Assembly (NCBI GenBank): GCA_938743325.2
Contig: OW568866.1
Location: 930,001 to 994,000, forward strand
Reading direction: 5' to 3'
Length of the DNA: 64,000 nt
Origin: Pycnococcus provasolii
Taxonomy: Eukaryota; Chlorophyta; Pseudoscourfieldiophyceae; Pseudoscourfieldiales; Pycnococcaceae
Of this stretch, positions 21,403-31,210 are shown piece by piece. Positions within the stretch are counted from its first letter, which is position 1, and each line of letters begins with the position of its first letter. The position numbers and the translations under genes are program-made. The notes under the pieces are model-generated. The model worked only from the letters and a program-made list of their open reading frames with translations. It searched no databases and was not told where the DNA came from.

Positions 21403-22893
21403 ATGTCGCACCCTTCCCGGGGTGCGGCGCTCGTCGCCGCCAGCCTCGCGGTGGTGAGCGGGCTTGCAGCGTATCAGCTGTATGGCTGGCGGCGGAGGAG
21501 GTTGTGTGCCGAGCGCGTGGCGGGCCACACGAAATTAGCGCTGCTTCCGAGTGAACGCGCACCAATTGTGTGCATGTCGCCCGCCACGAGCACCATCACG
21601 TTCTTCCAGGGGTCAACGGACGTGGCGGCGGCGTACCTCGCGAAGCGCGTCGCCGAGATCGCAGCCTCGAACCCGTGGTTAGCGTCTGTCCTGGATACCG
21701 ACCCCGAGACCGGGGAGATGGCGGCTTTCGTCCCTCGGGGTGACAAAGCGGAAGCGGCGCAGAAAGGCCTCTTCGCGAACCGAAAGGACATCACCGTCGG
21801 GTTTGCGCCGCGGCGGGGCGGCGAGGACGGTGAGAGGGTCATCCCGTACCACGCCATGGTTCGCGACCTGGCCCAGGTCCTTTGCAAACCGAGCGTCGAA
21901 ACCGTCGGCACGGGCGCACCCCTCTTCTCCGTGACGCTCGTCAGCGGTGCGCGCGGGGACGAGTTCGCCGTTGTCGTGTCTGCGAATCACTCGCTCGTCG
22001 ACGGGCATACATTCTACCAGATTCACAACATGCTCTGCCGCGGCGAGACCGTCCGCGCGTTGAGCCCAGTGCGGAAGCTGGACGCGCCCGCGCAAATCAA
22101 GGAGGCCCTGGGAGGCGTGCCGTCCACAATGACGGCGTGCCCTCCCGGTTTCCTGGCGCGCTTCGTGGGATCGCAGATTGTGAGCGCGGTGGGTTTCTCG
22201 GCGAAAACGCGGGTGGTCGGCTTTTACGTGAACGACGTCTGGGTTCACGAGCAGAAGAAGCTGTGGAGCTCCCCCGGCTCGCCGGTGAAGCGGCTCGCGG
22301 ACCAGCTCATCGGCTCGCCCGCCAAGAAGTCATTCGCGCCTTTCATCAGTACGAACGACTGCCTGGTCAGCGCGTTCGCGAACGCGCTGCGGCCGACGCT
22401 GTGCATGATGGCGGCTAACTTCCGCGGCAAGGCCATGGGCCTGGATGCCGACGACGCCGGGAACTACGAGGACCTCATCGAGTACTACGACTTCTCCAAA
22501 ACGAACGACGAGACCCTGGACGCACAATTGGCGTGCGACTACGCCAACCCGGCGTTGATCCGCAGGAGCGTGCAGGGTACGCCGTACGCGCGTGCGGTGA
22601 CGACGGCGACGCTGTCCAACGCGGATTTCCTGTTCCGAGTTGGCAAAATCGGCGTGACCACCAACTGGTCGACTTTCGCGAAGCCGCTGGACCTGTTCAA
22701 GGGCTCGACGCAGGTTCTGCACTTGCCCATTCTGGACTGGCCGAAAGCCAACCCGGCGGGCCTGCTGGGGAGCATGCTGGTGTTCCGGCCGCACAAAGGA
22801 AGGCTCGCGGTGATGGCCGCTGGGGATGCCGCATTCGTCGATCGCCTCGCGCGGAGTGGGATGGCGGGGGAAAAGCTGGATGTCGAGTTATAA
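21403..22893 (+). CDS. Membrane-anchored condensation/BAHD-type acyltransferase
   Basis: About 496 residues from the ATG at 21403. An N-terminal membrane anchor (about 9-27) precedes a CoA-dependent acyltransferase fold. The active-site motif is SANHSLVDGHTF near 192-203, i.e. the HxxxDG signature of condensation, BAHD and chloramphenicol-acetyltransferase-like enzymes. A second conserved-looking stretch near the C-terminus (VTTNWSTF) may correspond to the structural DFGWG/NW region. It probably transfers an acyl group to an alcohol or amine; substrate unknown. Its 5' flank is occupied by the transposon ending 34 bp upstream, so its promoter either lies in the element or has been displaced. 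Confidence 0.7.
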   Translation: MSHPSRGAALVAASLAVVSGLAAYQLYGWRRRRLCAERVAGHTKLALLPSERAPIVCMSPATSTITFFQGSTDVAAAYLAKRVAEIAASNPWLASVLDTDPETGEMAAFVPRGDKAEAAQKGLFANRKDITVGFAPRRGGEDGERVIPYHAMVRDLAQVLCKPSVETVGTGAPLFSVTLVSGARGDEFAVVVSANHSLVDGHTFYQIHNMLCRGETVRALSPVRKLDAPAQIKEALGGVPSTMTACPPGFLARFVGSQIVSAVGFSAKTRVVGFYVNDVWVHEQKKLWSSPGSPVKRLADQLIGSPAKKSFAPFISTNDCLVSAFANALRPTLCMMAANFRGKAMGLDADDAGNYEDLIEYYDFSKTNDETLDAQLACDYANPALIRRSVQGTPYARAVTTATLSNADFLFRVGKIGVTTNWSTFAKPLDLFKGSTQVLHLPILDWPKANPAGLLGSMLVFRPHKGRLAVMAAGDAAFVDRLARSGMAGEKLDVEL

Positions 22894-23066
22894 AATTATC
22901 TGCAATCAAGCGCAATGAGTTGCCTAAAGAGCTGGAGAGTCTTGATAGGACTGTTAAAAATATGGATTTCGAGAAAGCACAGGCGACAGTCCCGACGGAC
23001 AAGGAGTTGATCCGTAACGAGATTGAGAAGACGGCGGGAGAGAAGGAGAATGCTGTAACATAAATA
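22890..23066 (+). pseudogene. Unrecognised coding fragment downstream of the acyltransferase
   Basis: A frame open through the end of the preceding gene encodes a coherent hydrophilic helical sequence after it: NELPKELESLDRTVKNMDFE, then ATVPTDKELIRNEIEKTAG, ending ENAVT and stop. Composition is less GC-rich than the neighbours. The pattern (DKELIRNEI...) resembles a helical repeat seen in some algal and dinoflagellate proteins, but I cannot name it. It could be a relic or an alternative 3' exon. Confidence 0.35.
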
Positions 23067-23143
23067 GTACTATGTTCTTCACATGTGCAAGGCGAGCGAG
23101 GCAGCGATCCTCCAAACAGTCAAACACGAGAAAAAAAATCAAA

Positions 23144-23210
23144 TCTTAGGATTAGGATTAGGGTATAGGGGTCCCGAGCGATTAGGGTTAGGGTTACGGC
23201 TAGGGCTACG
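23144..23210 (+). promoter_or_regulatory. Telomere-like tract upstream of COG5
   Basis: AGGATTAGGATTAGGG, then GATTAGGGTTAGGGTTACGG, ending in a C-rich run, 80-145 bp before the COG5 ATG. It could be promoter or 5' leader sequence. Confidence 0.5.
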
Positions 23211-23290
23211 CCCCCCCCCCCTCTCCCTCTAGGTTTTCCAAAGTTTTCAGGATCTCGCCAAAAGAAGTTCTCCCCATACTTCCTACCACA

Positions 23291-25891
23291 ATGTCGGCTG
23301 CTCCGGCTGCTCTCGCATCTGCGCCTGCGCCGTATTTGAGCACTGGTGTTGGTGGTGGTGGTGGTGATACTACTACTACCACTACTTCATCTGCGTCAGA
23401 TGCGTCTCGCCTGATTCCCTCGGAAGTCCCTCGTGTGTTTCTTTCATCGGGGTTCTCAGCAGCGCCATATGTCAGCTCGATCCTCGCACAGGTGGAGTCA
23501 TCATCATCCACATCGTCGTCATCCACATCACCCGCAACAATCACCCACTCCATCACAGACTCCATTTCCCTACTAGATGTTTCGTTGAAGAAAGAAATCG
23601 AATCCAACCACAATAAGTTGATGGAGAATGTCAAGCACCTCTCCACGGTGGACGATGGACTACTAGCGGCAAAACTTCGAGTGGACGCACTGCAATCAAG
23701 TGCACGTCGAATCAGACAGGAACTTGCTGAACCTTATTTAGTCATCACGCAGAAAACGGCACAGCTGCGTACGCTGTGCTCCGCGGGAGAAGTTCTAAGA
23801 CATACAGTCGACGCCCTGAAAACGGTACAAAAACTAAGAACCGCCATGGCCTCAGGATCAACGCTCGACCTCAACAAGGCGGCGAGGGCGTACCAAGAAG
23901 CGTCAGCTGCTCTCAACAGCTACGACCTAAGCGGGGTCGACGTCGCTCAGGTACTGCACGCGGAACTTGAGCGCGCGAACGCAACCATCAAGCAGGGGGC
24001 GGATACCACGCTGAGATCGGGCATGGAGACGCTCAGCCAGAGCGACGTGGGTGCAGCACTCCAAGTCTACCACGCGCTCGGAGAGCTCGCACCAGCCGCC
24101 CGTGCCGTCGTGGAAAGGTACAAGAGAAGGCTCGACGACGAGCTGCGTGCCAAGCTGGGGGACAACACGCCGACGGCGGCGGGACCTGGACGTGGGCACA
24201 GTGCCAAGGAGTGGTCTGCCGGTCTTTGGAGTGCACTCAACTCGTGTCTCGACACGTGGCATGGCGCCATCGTCGCCGTCTGGCACCTGCAGCGCGTTCT
24301 CGAAAAGAAGAGGGAGGCGGGAGGACGGCGCACGTTTGCGAGCATCCTCGTGGAGGAGGAGGAGGACGAAGAGAGTCTTCCACCCCCAGACTCTTCGTCA
24401 CTTTTGCCCCCGCTCTTGCGCACGATGTGGGAAGGATCACTCAGCATGTGGAAGAAGCACCTCAGCCGATGTGCAAGGCACACAAGCCTCAAGGAAGAGC
24501 TCACCGCGTCGTACGTGAAATTCGAGCGTCTTCTCGTGTCGTACCACGAGCGCATCGTGCGTGACACGCTCGACGCGCGAGGGGGTGGAGACGCCGCGGT
24601 TCCCACGGGAGCTGCGGGACGCGCGGAATTGCTCGCTTGTGCGACGAGCTTTGCGAACGGGTACCTCGCCAGGAGCTTGGCACGGTGCTCGGACGCCGCG
24701 CACGCGATGTTTGGCAAGGCAGACGGCGTGTCGATGGGCGGCGCGGTTCCCAGCCTTGCCGACGGACGGCGATTCGTCGCCGCGGTGCAGGAGGAGCTTC
24801 GCGAGGCGGCGAGCGCACCCGCCGGCCTGAGCGCGCGTGTCGCGTCTGGCGTGGCGAAGAGCCTTCGCGTGCTCGCGGACAAGGCGGAAATGCACGCGGC
24901 GTCGGGCGAGGAGCAGGCGAAGGTGGGTGGGCTGTGCAGTGCCGCGCAGCAGCGAAGCGCGGTGCTCTTCACGCACCTGCAGGCTGCGCACTTGGCAGCC
25001 GTAAGTAGCAGTGGAGGCCTGTCCGAGGCTGCGCGCGCGGCGGTGCAGCCTGGCATGGATCGCATGCGCGAGGTGGCACTCGAGCTCGTGCTGCCGTGGT
25101 TCACAGGTTTAGTCGCGGAGGCGGAGAAGCGCATTGTCAAGGTGCACGGTGACGCGTCTCTGACAAACGACGGATGCTCGAGTCCCACGGTGTACTGCAA
25201 GGAGCTCACGAACCTGCTTGCTCACTTTCATGCCGAATTCCTGCGAAGGCTGCCGAACACGGCTCCTGGAGAGAGCGGAGGAGCAGCGTCAGCTGCGAAC
25301 ACATCAGGGACATCCTCCTCGGCGGGCGGTTCGCTCGCACCCGTGGCGGGCCAGCTCGCTCGCGCTCTGTGTCGCCGTGCTGCGGCACGCATCGTCGCGC
25401 TTTGCCTGCGACACATGGCCCTGCGTCGCCCAATCGGCATGGCAGGCCGACACGCGCTGGCGGCTGACTGCGCGGCGCTCGAAAGTGCGGTGGAAAAGCA
25501 CCTTTGCGCCGTGACGGAGTTGGGGGTGACGTACCGCGCGCTTCGCGCGTTCCGCGGTGCCCTTCGCGCGGACAGCGTCGATGACCTCAATCCAGGGTGC
25601 GCGGTGGCTGACGACTTGCCTTCCGAGCTGCTCTTGCACCACATTCTGTGCGCTCGATGGCCAACGAAAGGCGAGGGTGTGAAACTTCCCATGGACCGTG
25701 TTGGGTTGAGTGTTTCGCAGTACTCTCTGTGGCTAGACAAGCACGGTCCGAACGAAACTGTCGACGCGCTTGGCGCATCCATCGAGACGTACGAAAATCG
25801 CGTCAAGTCTGACGGCGATCGGTGCTCTGCTTGGAGGGTTGCGAAGCTGTGGATTGAAACGAAGAAGAGTGAAGCAGCAGTGTCTTCGTAA
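23291..25891 (+). CDS. COG5: Conserved oligomeric Golgi complex subunit 5
   Basis: 866 residues, no intron. COG5 belongs to lobe B of the COG tethering complex, which captures retrograde intra-Golgi vesicles. After a low-complexity Ala/Thr/Ser/Gly N-terminus come VFLSSGFSAAPYVSSIL and the coiled region ISLLDVSLKKEIESNHNKLM...VDDGLLAAKLRVDAL...LRTLCSAGEVLRHTVDALKTVQKL, which follows the COG5 N-terminal pattern (DVSLKKEI, long helical bundle, LLR). The remainder is predicted helical, as in CATCHR proteins, and extends to the expected length. The assignment rests on the N-terminal helical bundle, since the family is weakly conserved. Telomere-like repeats lie just upstream. Confidence 0.78.
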   Translation: MSAAPAALASAPAPYLSTGVGGGGGDTTTTTTSSASDASRLIPSEVPRVFLSSGFSAAPYVSSILAQVESSSSTSSSSTSPATITHSITDSISLLDVSLKKEIESNHNKLMENVKHLSTVDDGLLAAKLRVDALQSSARRIRQELAEPYLVITQKTAQLRTLCSAGEVLRHTVDALKTVQKLRTAMASGSTLDLNKAARAYQEASAALNSYDLSGVDVAQVLHAELERANATIKQGADTTLRSGMETLSQSDVGAALQVYHALGELAPAARAVVERYKRRLDDELRAKLGDNTPTAAGPGRGHSAKEWSAGLWSALNSCLDTWHGAIVAVWHLQRVLEKKREAGGRRTFASILVEEEEDEESLPPPDSSSLLPPLLRTMWEGSLSMWKKHLSRCARHTSLKEELTASYVKFERLLVSYHERIVRDTLDARGGGDAAVPTGAAGRAELLACATSFANGYLARSLARCSDAAHAMFGKADGVSMGGAVPSLADGRRFVAAVQEELREAASAPAGLSARVASGVAKSLRVLADKAEMHAASGEEQAKVGGLCSAAQQRSAVLFTHLQAAHLAAVSSSGGLSEAARAAVQPGMDRMREVALELVLPWFTGLVAEAEKRIVKVHGDASLTNDGCSSPTVYCKELTNLLAHFHAEFLRRLPNTAPGESGGAASAANTSGTSSSAGGSLAPVAGQLARALCRRAAARIVALCLRHMALRRPIGMAGRHALAADCAALESAVEKHLCAVTELGVTYRALRAFRGALRADSVDDLNPGCAVADDLPSELLLHHILCARWPTKGEGVKLPMDRVGLSVSQYSLWLDKHGPNETVDALGASIETYENRVKSDGDRCSAWRVAKLWIETKKSEAAVSS

Positions 25892-26037
25892 CAAAGCTAA
25901 CTATTTACTTCCATCCTTTTTTGCTTTCTTCGCTCTCTATCTCTCTTTTGTTCTTTCTTTTTTTTTCATAAAATTAAGATGATGCCCCTCTACACACAAG
26001 TTACACGGTAGTACTAGTTTGTTGTCGCGAAAATCTA

Positions 26038-26916
26038 TCAGCCAAGCAGGCTGTTTCGAAGTGAAACTAACCCTCCAATGATGCCGTCAATTCCGTCCAC
26101 CAGTATGTTATCGCACGCGAGGTTGGTTATGCGGTCAACAAATCTGTCCACACCGTAGTATATGCTCGCAGCGCCCTGAGGCGTGGTGTATCCTGACCTC
26201 CACATGCAAACGAGCATGTTGTTCAGCAGGCACGTGGGTGCGGATCCTAGCTTTCGATACCTGCGCATGGACGTGAATACGACGCTTTTTTCTACGGGTA
26301 TGAGTGACGGGTATCCGAACTTCTCCTTGAGCGCCCTTGCCATGTTGAGGTCCTCGAGCAGTGGCCAGTGCTGGAATCCTCCCACCGCCTCGTACGCTTC
26401 CCTCCTCATGAAGAGGCACTGGTCGCCGTACGCGACACCTAGGTGCTTACTTCGCAATCTCGCGAATAGGCTGACAGCGTCTATGCACGGGTCCAGGGAT
26501 TTTTGTTTGTTTTCGAGTCGCGGGTGCCACGCTTCCCACGCGCCCCACATCTGTCCGTCTTTGAGCGCTTCAGCGATATGCTCAGCGTAGTTGGCGGGCA
26601 GAATGGTGTCAGCGTGTACGAATAGCAGAACGTCGATCCGTTTGTCTGCGGACATGTCGAGGCATTTCCTCGCACCTTTGTCGAGTTGAATCCCTCGATT
26701 TGGGGAGGTATTTTCCAGAACGGTGCCAAGAATATGCGTGGCCATGGGTGTCGATCGAACGATATCAGGGGTATTATCATCGGAGCCGCCATCCACTACG
26801 ACAACCGTTTGCACGTGGTTGCGCGATCCCAGAGAAACGCTCTCAAGGCAGGACGCTATGAAGGACGACTCGTTTAACGTCGGAATGACGACGGCCAGTT
26901 TGAGACGAGACGGCAT
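26038..26916 (-). CDS. GT2-family glycosyltransferase (TIGR04283-like)
   Basis: About 292 residues from the ATG at 26916. It has a GT-A nucleotide-sugar fold: VVIPTLNE at about 8-15, VVDGGSDDNT near 38-47, FVHADTILP near 101 (metal-binding DXD equivalent), GDQCLFMRREAYEAVGGF, and LLEDLNMARAL near 188 (catalytic-base ED). This arrangement is that of the small bacterial and plastid-type GT2 proteins annotated as TIGR04283. There is no strong membrane segment, so it is likely cytosolic or plastid stromal; the substrate is unknown. The frame is open upstream without an ATG, which could be leader sequence. Confidence 0.83.
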   Translation of the reverse strand: MPSRLKLAVVIPTLNESSFIASCLESVSLGSRNHVQTVVVVDGGSDDNTPDIVRSTPMATHILGTVLENTSPNRGIQLDKGARKCLDMSADKRIDVLLFVHADTILPANYAEHIAEALKDGQMWGAWEAWHPRLENKQKSLDPCIDAVSLFARLRSKHLGVAYGDQCLFMRREAYEAVGGFQHWPLLEDLNMARALKEKFGYPSLIPVEKSVVFTSMRRYRKLGSAPTCLLNNMLVCMWRSGYTTPQGAASIYYGVDRFVDRITNLACDNILVDGIDGIIGGLVSLRNSLLG

Positions 26917-28539
26917 AAAGGTACTTACTTCTGATGAGGAGGAGAGGAGAGGATTAAGCAACCGAGACAAGAACTGGGAAAGGATGATGAAGAAACGTAT
27001 CTTATCTAGCGAGATGGAAAGATAAGATAAGGTGCTCAAAAAAAAATAGAATACTGGTGAGAACAGGTGGGGGTTCGCCTTTCATAAAAGGTCGAACTCG
27101 CTCCCTCCGGCGTATTTTAGTACGAAAACCCGGGGTGGGGAACTCCATTGGGAAACGCCTTAAAAAAAGTCTTTGGTCGAGGGATTAGGGCGGGTCCCGA
27201 AAGGCTTTCCCATCCCATCCAACATTCCAACTCCCGACCACCTAGGTTCTCCCGAGTCCCGACCACCCGGGGAACCACCTCTCAGGCTCTCCCAGCCCGT
27301 GACTCCGTGAGGGAACTCGGCTGGCAAGACACTACCTGTGTCATCAAAGGAGGGAGTCCTAGGAGCTTGCAGGGAGTGTTTCTTGCAGCCGTGCGTGCAC
27401 TCCAAAAGACTTGTGTTGTATGTTATTCTTGGAGAGGCAAGTCTTGGACGTTGTTGTGGTTCTTTGCTTTGGTTACAAGTCTGGTCTTGGAGTACCTTCT
27501 TGGAGTTGTTTGTATGAGGAATGTGCGGTTCCTCTCCCTCTTCCTCGACCCGGTTGTTTCCTGACCAATTGGTAGTACTACGGTACTGGAGGAGTGAGCT
27601 GGCTGGGGATCCACCTTTGCCAATGGGGAATGTAATAATGATACACAGGCTCGAAGAAGAACTGCAGCGCGCGACGTACGTCACAGTTCTGTCACAATTC
27701 ACAAAGAAAAAGGCGGGCGTTGTTGGAAGTTTCAACTTTCCATGAATGACCTTTCATTGACGGCGGGGGCTCTGCCTCAGGAGGAACTTCAAGGTATGTC
27801 GTTTACTTTACAGCATATAACAACTTACTACTTCGTTTATTATTATGATTCATTGCACCTTGCACCTTGCCCTCCTCTTGAGCGGTCCATGTTTCATCCT
27901 GAACAATTCTCTGGTATCGTTTGGGATGAATATATTATGCCGGTTCTCGTTCGTCATAATAGGGTTCGTATCAGCATCTTCAGGTTTCATGCGTTTTGCG
28001 AAATACGCTTTTGCGGTTGTCTGTCACGTCCAAGAAGGGAACCCCACGAAGAGGGACCCAGGACGGAGAGGGAGAAGGAGGAAGGGAACGGTGGCCAGGC
28101 GCCCCAGACTGGTGGCGGCCGATAGAAAGAGAGGGGAGGAGAGAGCCCGATGGAATAAGGTGGTGCCGGGGGAAGGGCCCGGTGCCCGGTTTTGGCTTAG
28201 GTCAGGGAGAAGCGCCCGGTTAGGTCGACAGGCGTTTTCACTCGGGCAAGCTTTTACGTGCTTAAGGTGCACGCTTCAGCAGTTTGTGTGTGCTTTACGT
28301 ATAAGCCGAGGAGAGTCAAGTAGTGGTTTCAGTTTTAGGTTACAGTAACGTTTGGACAGCGTTTTCTTTGAATACCTAACCCGAGGTTCCCAACTGTCAG
28401 TTCCGGCGAGCTGCAGTGGTGAAGCAACAAGGGGCACCCATTGGTGAATTAACAGGAGAGTAGAGGACAATTAAGCGTAAAAGCTTGAGCAACAGCGTCT
28501 AAGGGCCGAGCTGACGCACAGGGGTACAGCAGCTGGTGA
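26917..28539. other. Gene-poor region
   Basis: Open frames in this stretch are short, overlap on both strands and show no recognisable motifs. It contains a purine-rich patch near 28030-28150 and lies directly before a retroelement integrase relic, so part of it may be decayed LTR retrotransposon. No structural RNA or clear repeat border was found. Confidence 0.4.
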
Positions 28540-28599
28540 ATGCAGGCAGGTGGTGACGAGGAAGAACAAGAACCGGCAAGACCACCAGGAGATGCACCG

Positions 28600-28920
28600 A
28601 GGGAAGGACAGCAGCTACAGCCGCTGCCCATCAAGGGACTCTTCTACAGGTGGCATGTGGACTTGGCTGGACCAATGGAAGAGACAACACATGGCAACCG
28701 CTACTTTGCCGTGATGATACCATCCTCAAGGTAATGGCTTAACTGAACGAATGAATCGAACTCTTCTACAAATTCTTCGTAAATATTGTTCGGATTATCC
28801 TGAGACATGGGATGACTACCTTGATTCTGCGGCCTTTGCTTGGAACAATTCTGCTGACAATGATGATGGATATTCACTCTTCTCTTTTATTTTATTTTCC
28901 CACGGCGCCACACTTCTTTG
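28600..28920 (+). pseudogene. Ty3/gypsy-type integrase relic
   Basis: Two adjacent frames carry separate parts of a retroviral-type integrase. The first is PIKGLFYRWHVDLAGPMEET, then GNRYFAVMI (first catalytic Asp region), ending at a stop at 28732. The second, from 28736 in a different frame, is GLTERMNRTLLQILRKY followed by PETWDDYLDSAAFAWNNS (catalytic Glu region and following helix). The central third of the core between them, with the second Asp, is deleted. No LTRs were recognised nearby. Confidence 0.8.
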
Positions 28921-29357
28921 ACACTTATTCGTCCCTGCTTTATGCAACCCGCGAGCTCTCCCAAGTCCCAACGACTCCACCAGTCCACCACTCCTTACTA
29001 GTGGGTCATGATGTCCATGGAGCCTCCACCTAGGGAAGCCATGAGGGAGCCATGACGTCCGTGGAGGTTGAGAGGTTCTCCTACCCGGTAGTTATGCCAA
29101 GTTGCCAACCCCAACCACGCAACCCCAAGGCCACACCAAGGCAAGGCCGTTCCCCTCAGTTCTTTCGGGGTTGGGAAACGAAAGCGAAAGCGAAAGCGAA
29201 AGCGAAAACGAAAGAACCCCTAGGTGGGAGGTGTTGTGGATAGGGTGCTCGAACCCTTCCTTGTGGGTCCCCTCCCTCCCACCAACCAAGAGCCACACAA
29301 CAACACCCCCCCGGTTTCCTTCCGAGGCCGCCATTCATCCGGAAAAAACTCCTCGCC
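28921..29357. other. Intergenic DNA with a GAAAGC microsatellite
   Basis: A (GAAAGC)n tract at about 29179-29213 gives spurious Glu/Ser/Lys open frames. The last part is the probable promoter and leader of the ribosomal protein gene starting at 29358. Confidence 0.4.
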
Positions 29358-30044
29358 ATGCCTGCTTTACTGCTCACCGGGCGTTCCTCTGCTCTCTCCC
29401 CTGGTCTTTCATCGGCTGCTCCTCGTCGTCTTCCCGCGTCGATGATCAAGCACAAGGCGGTGAAGCTCATGACGCACCGTCGACCCAAGAAGGTACTTTA
29501 TGTGGTGCCTTTGTGTTTGTGATGTTTTTGGTTTTTGTGGTTTTGGTTGGGTATGATTGGGATTGTACAGGGGGTGGGTGATGACTGGGTTAGCGACTTT
29601 GTACAGGGGGTATTTTTGCTTTTGCTTTTTTAGCGTGTATCTTTATGTTATTTGTGCGTGGTGTGTGGTGATTGCGTTTTGGTTTGTGTACTTATTTTTC
29701 AGGCAGTTACGTGGTGGTGGTTAGGTGAGGTTGGCCAGAGAAAAGTGGGTGGGTGGGTGGGTGGTTTGGTTTGATGTTCATTCACCAGGCGCACAGGTGG
29801 GTGCGAAGTGCGCCTGCTGACCTTTTTGTCGCAGCAAACTTCATGTGTTGTGATGTGCCTCAGCCAAGCCAACCAACCAAACGCCTTCCAAACGTTTGCT
29901 CACCTACACCAAACCAAACCCAACGACAAAAATAATAAACAGACCAACCCGAGCGACAGGAGGCGTGGAGGAACGAAGGAGTACCCCGACCTGAAGAAGG
30001 CGCTCGAGAACGCACCGCCGGTGCTCACGGTGGTGGAGAAGTAA
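29358..30044 (+). CDS. Probable plastid ribosomal protein of the PSRP6/cL38 type, two exons
   Basis: Exon 1 is 29358-29492 and exon 2 is 29943-30044, separated by a 450-bp intron (GTACTT...AACAG) in phase 0; the product is about 78 residues. Residues 1-28 are Ser/Ala/Leu/Arg-rich without acidic residues, like a transit peptide. The mature part reads KLMTHRRPKK then, across the splice, TNPSDRRR...YPDLKKALENAPP. This resembles the short plastid-specific large-subunit protein PSRP6 (cL38), whose hallmark is R-P-K-K-x-x-P-x-D-x-x-R-x-x-x-x-Y-x-P/x-L. The match is short, so a mitochondrial ribosomal relative is an alternative. RRP36 converges from the other side, 46 bp away. Confidence 0.62.
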
Positions 30045-30090
30045 ACAAGGACGACATATTATGATGTTACAACAATATTGCACAGAACCA

Positions 30091-30894
30091 CTAAGGACGA
30101 CTTTGAGGAAGCCTCTTGCGCTCCTTCGCAGCCACCTTGCGCCGCTTACCCTCGAGCCACTTGTCCAAATGCCCCTCCTTCTTCAGACGATCGTACTTCA
30201 CCTTTAGCAAAGCCTCCTTCTGCTTCGACTTGGTGACGTGGAACTTCTTCTTCTCTCCTCTCGCCGCGGCGTCTCCGCCGCCACCTCCTGGCGCGTTCCC
30301 CGCAAGCAGTTGTTTCGCCTTCTGCTCATCCATCCGTCTCTTCTGTCGACCTGCGTCCTCCTTCATCGTCAGCTTGACGGAATTGAGCGCCTCTTGGAGT
30401 TCCTCCTTCTTCGTCTTGCTTTTTGTGCGCTTGAGTGCCTTTTGTATTCCCGCGGCGTCGTTCTGCAGGTTGTCGTCGTAGATGAATCCGTACGACTTTC
30501 GAAACGCCCCTGCGTCGAGTTCACCGCACAGTTCGTTAAAGCGGGGGTCAATCGACCGTTTCTTGGCTGGTTTCTGTGCGGATTTGTCTAGTAAGCCAAC
30601 AGGTCGTTTCGTCGACGCTTCCATCGGTTTATTTTTTGACTTTTTACTCTTCGACGACGAGGTGGTCGACTTAAACCCCAAACCGCTAGCTGCTGCTGCT
30701 GCTGCCGCCGTATCGTTATCATCGTCGTCCGATGACGAGTGCGATTCATCTTCTGCGTGAAGTGAGGAGGCTCCCAGACGCTTATGATTGCGCGACTTCT
30801 TCGTTGACAAACGAGTCGTCATGTTTTGTTCATTGTAATTGTAGTTAAGGTCCTTGACGTCAACGACTGCGTCAAAGAACGACGCGTCAAACAT
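30091..30894 (-). CDS. RRP36: rRNA biogenesis protein RRP36
   Basis: 267 residues from ATG at 30894. RRP36 acts in the nucleolus in early processing of the small-subunit rRNA precursor. The N-terminal half is disordered, acidic and lysine-rich with a poly-Ala run. The C-terminal ~160 residues show the family pattern: DPRFNELCGELDAGAFRKSY, GFIYDDN, then long charged helices (KTKKEELQEALNSVKLTMKE), KKKFHVTKSKQKEALLKVKY and the basic end KWLEGKRRKVAAKERKRLP. Length and order fit. It shares a 316-bp divergent promoter with the PsbP-like gene, and that region carries telomere-like repeats. Confidence 0.87.
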   Translation of the reverse strand: MFDASFFDAVVDVKDLNYNYNEQNMTTRLSTKKSRNHKRLGASSLHAEDESHSSSDDDDNDTAAAAAAASGLGFKSTTSSSKSKKSKNKPMEASTKRPVGLLDKSAQKPAKKRSIDPRFNELCGELDAGAFRKSYGFIYDDNLQNDAAGIQKALKRTKSKTKKEELQEALNSVKLTMKEDAGRQKRRMDEQKAKQLLAGNAPGGGGGDAAARGEKKKFHVTKSKQKEALLKVKYDRLKKEGHLDKWLEGKRRKVAAKERKRLPQSRP

Positions 30895-31050
30895 AGCCTA
30901 AACAACTCTTTAAGAGAATTTCAAGCCTATAGAGACGACGACGTGGAAACCTCACGACGAGAAACACGCCGCCACTGGTACCACCACCCGTACGGGAAAG
31001 GGAGGAAATGATTTCACACCTGGGATGAAATGGAGGGAGAACCCGAACCC

Positions 31051-31088
31051 AGTAACCCTAACCCTAACTCAGTAACCCTAACCCTAAC
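31051..31088 (+). promoter_or_regulatory. Telomere-like CCCTAA tract in the RRP36/PsbP divergent promoter
   Basis: Two blocks of AGTAACCCTAACCCTAAC in tandem, separated by two bases, 157 bp from the RRP36 ATG and 123 bp from the PsbP-like ATG. They contain the telobox core AACCCTAA. A pyrimidine-rich stretch follows, nearer the PsbP-like start. Confidence 0.6.
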
Positions 31089-31210
31089 GAGATTCTCCTC
31101 CCTTTGATTTCTGAGATATTTTTTTTTTGTCCTCCCCTGATTTTTCTCTCTCTCTCGTCGGCCACATATCAAATCAGACCACCCGAATCTAATAATAGTT
31201 TGTTTTTGTC

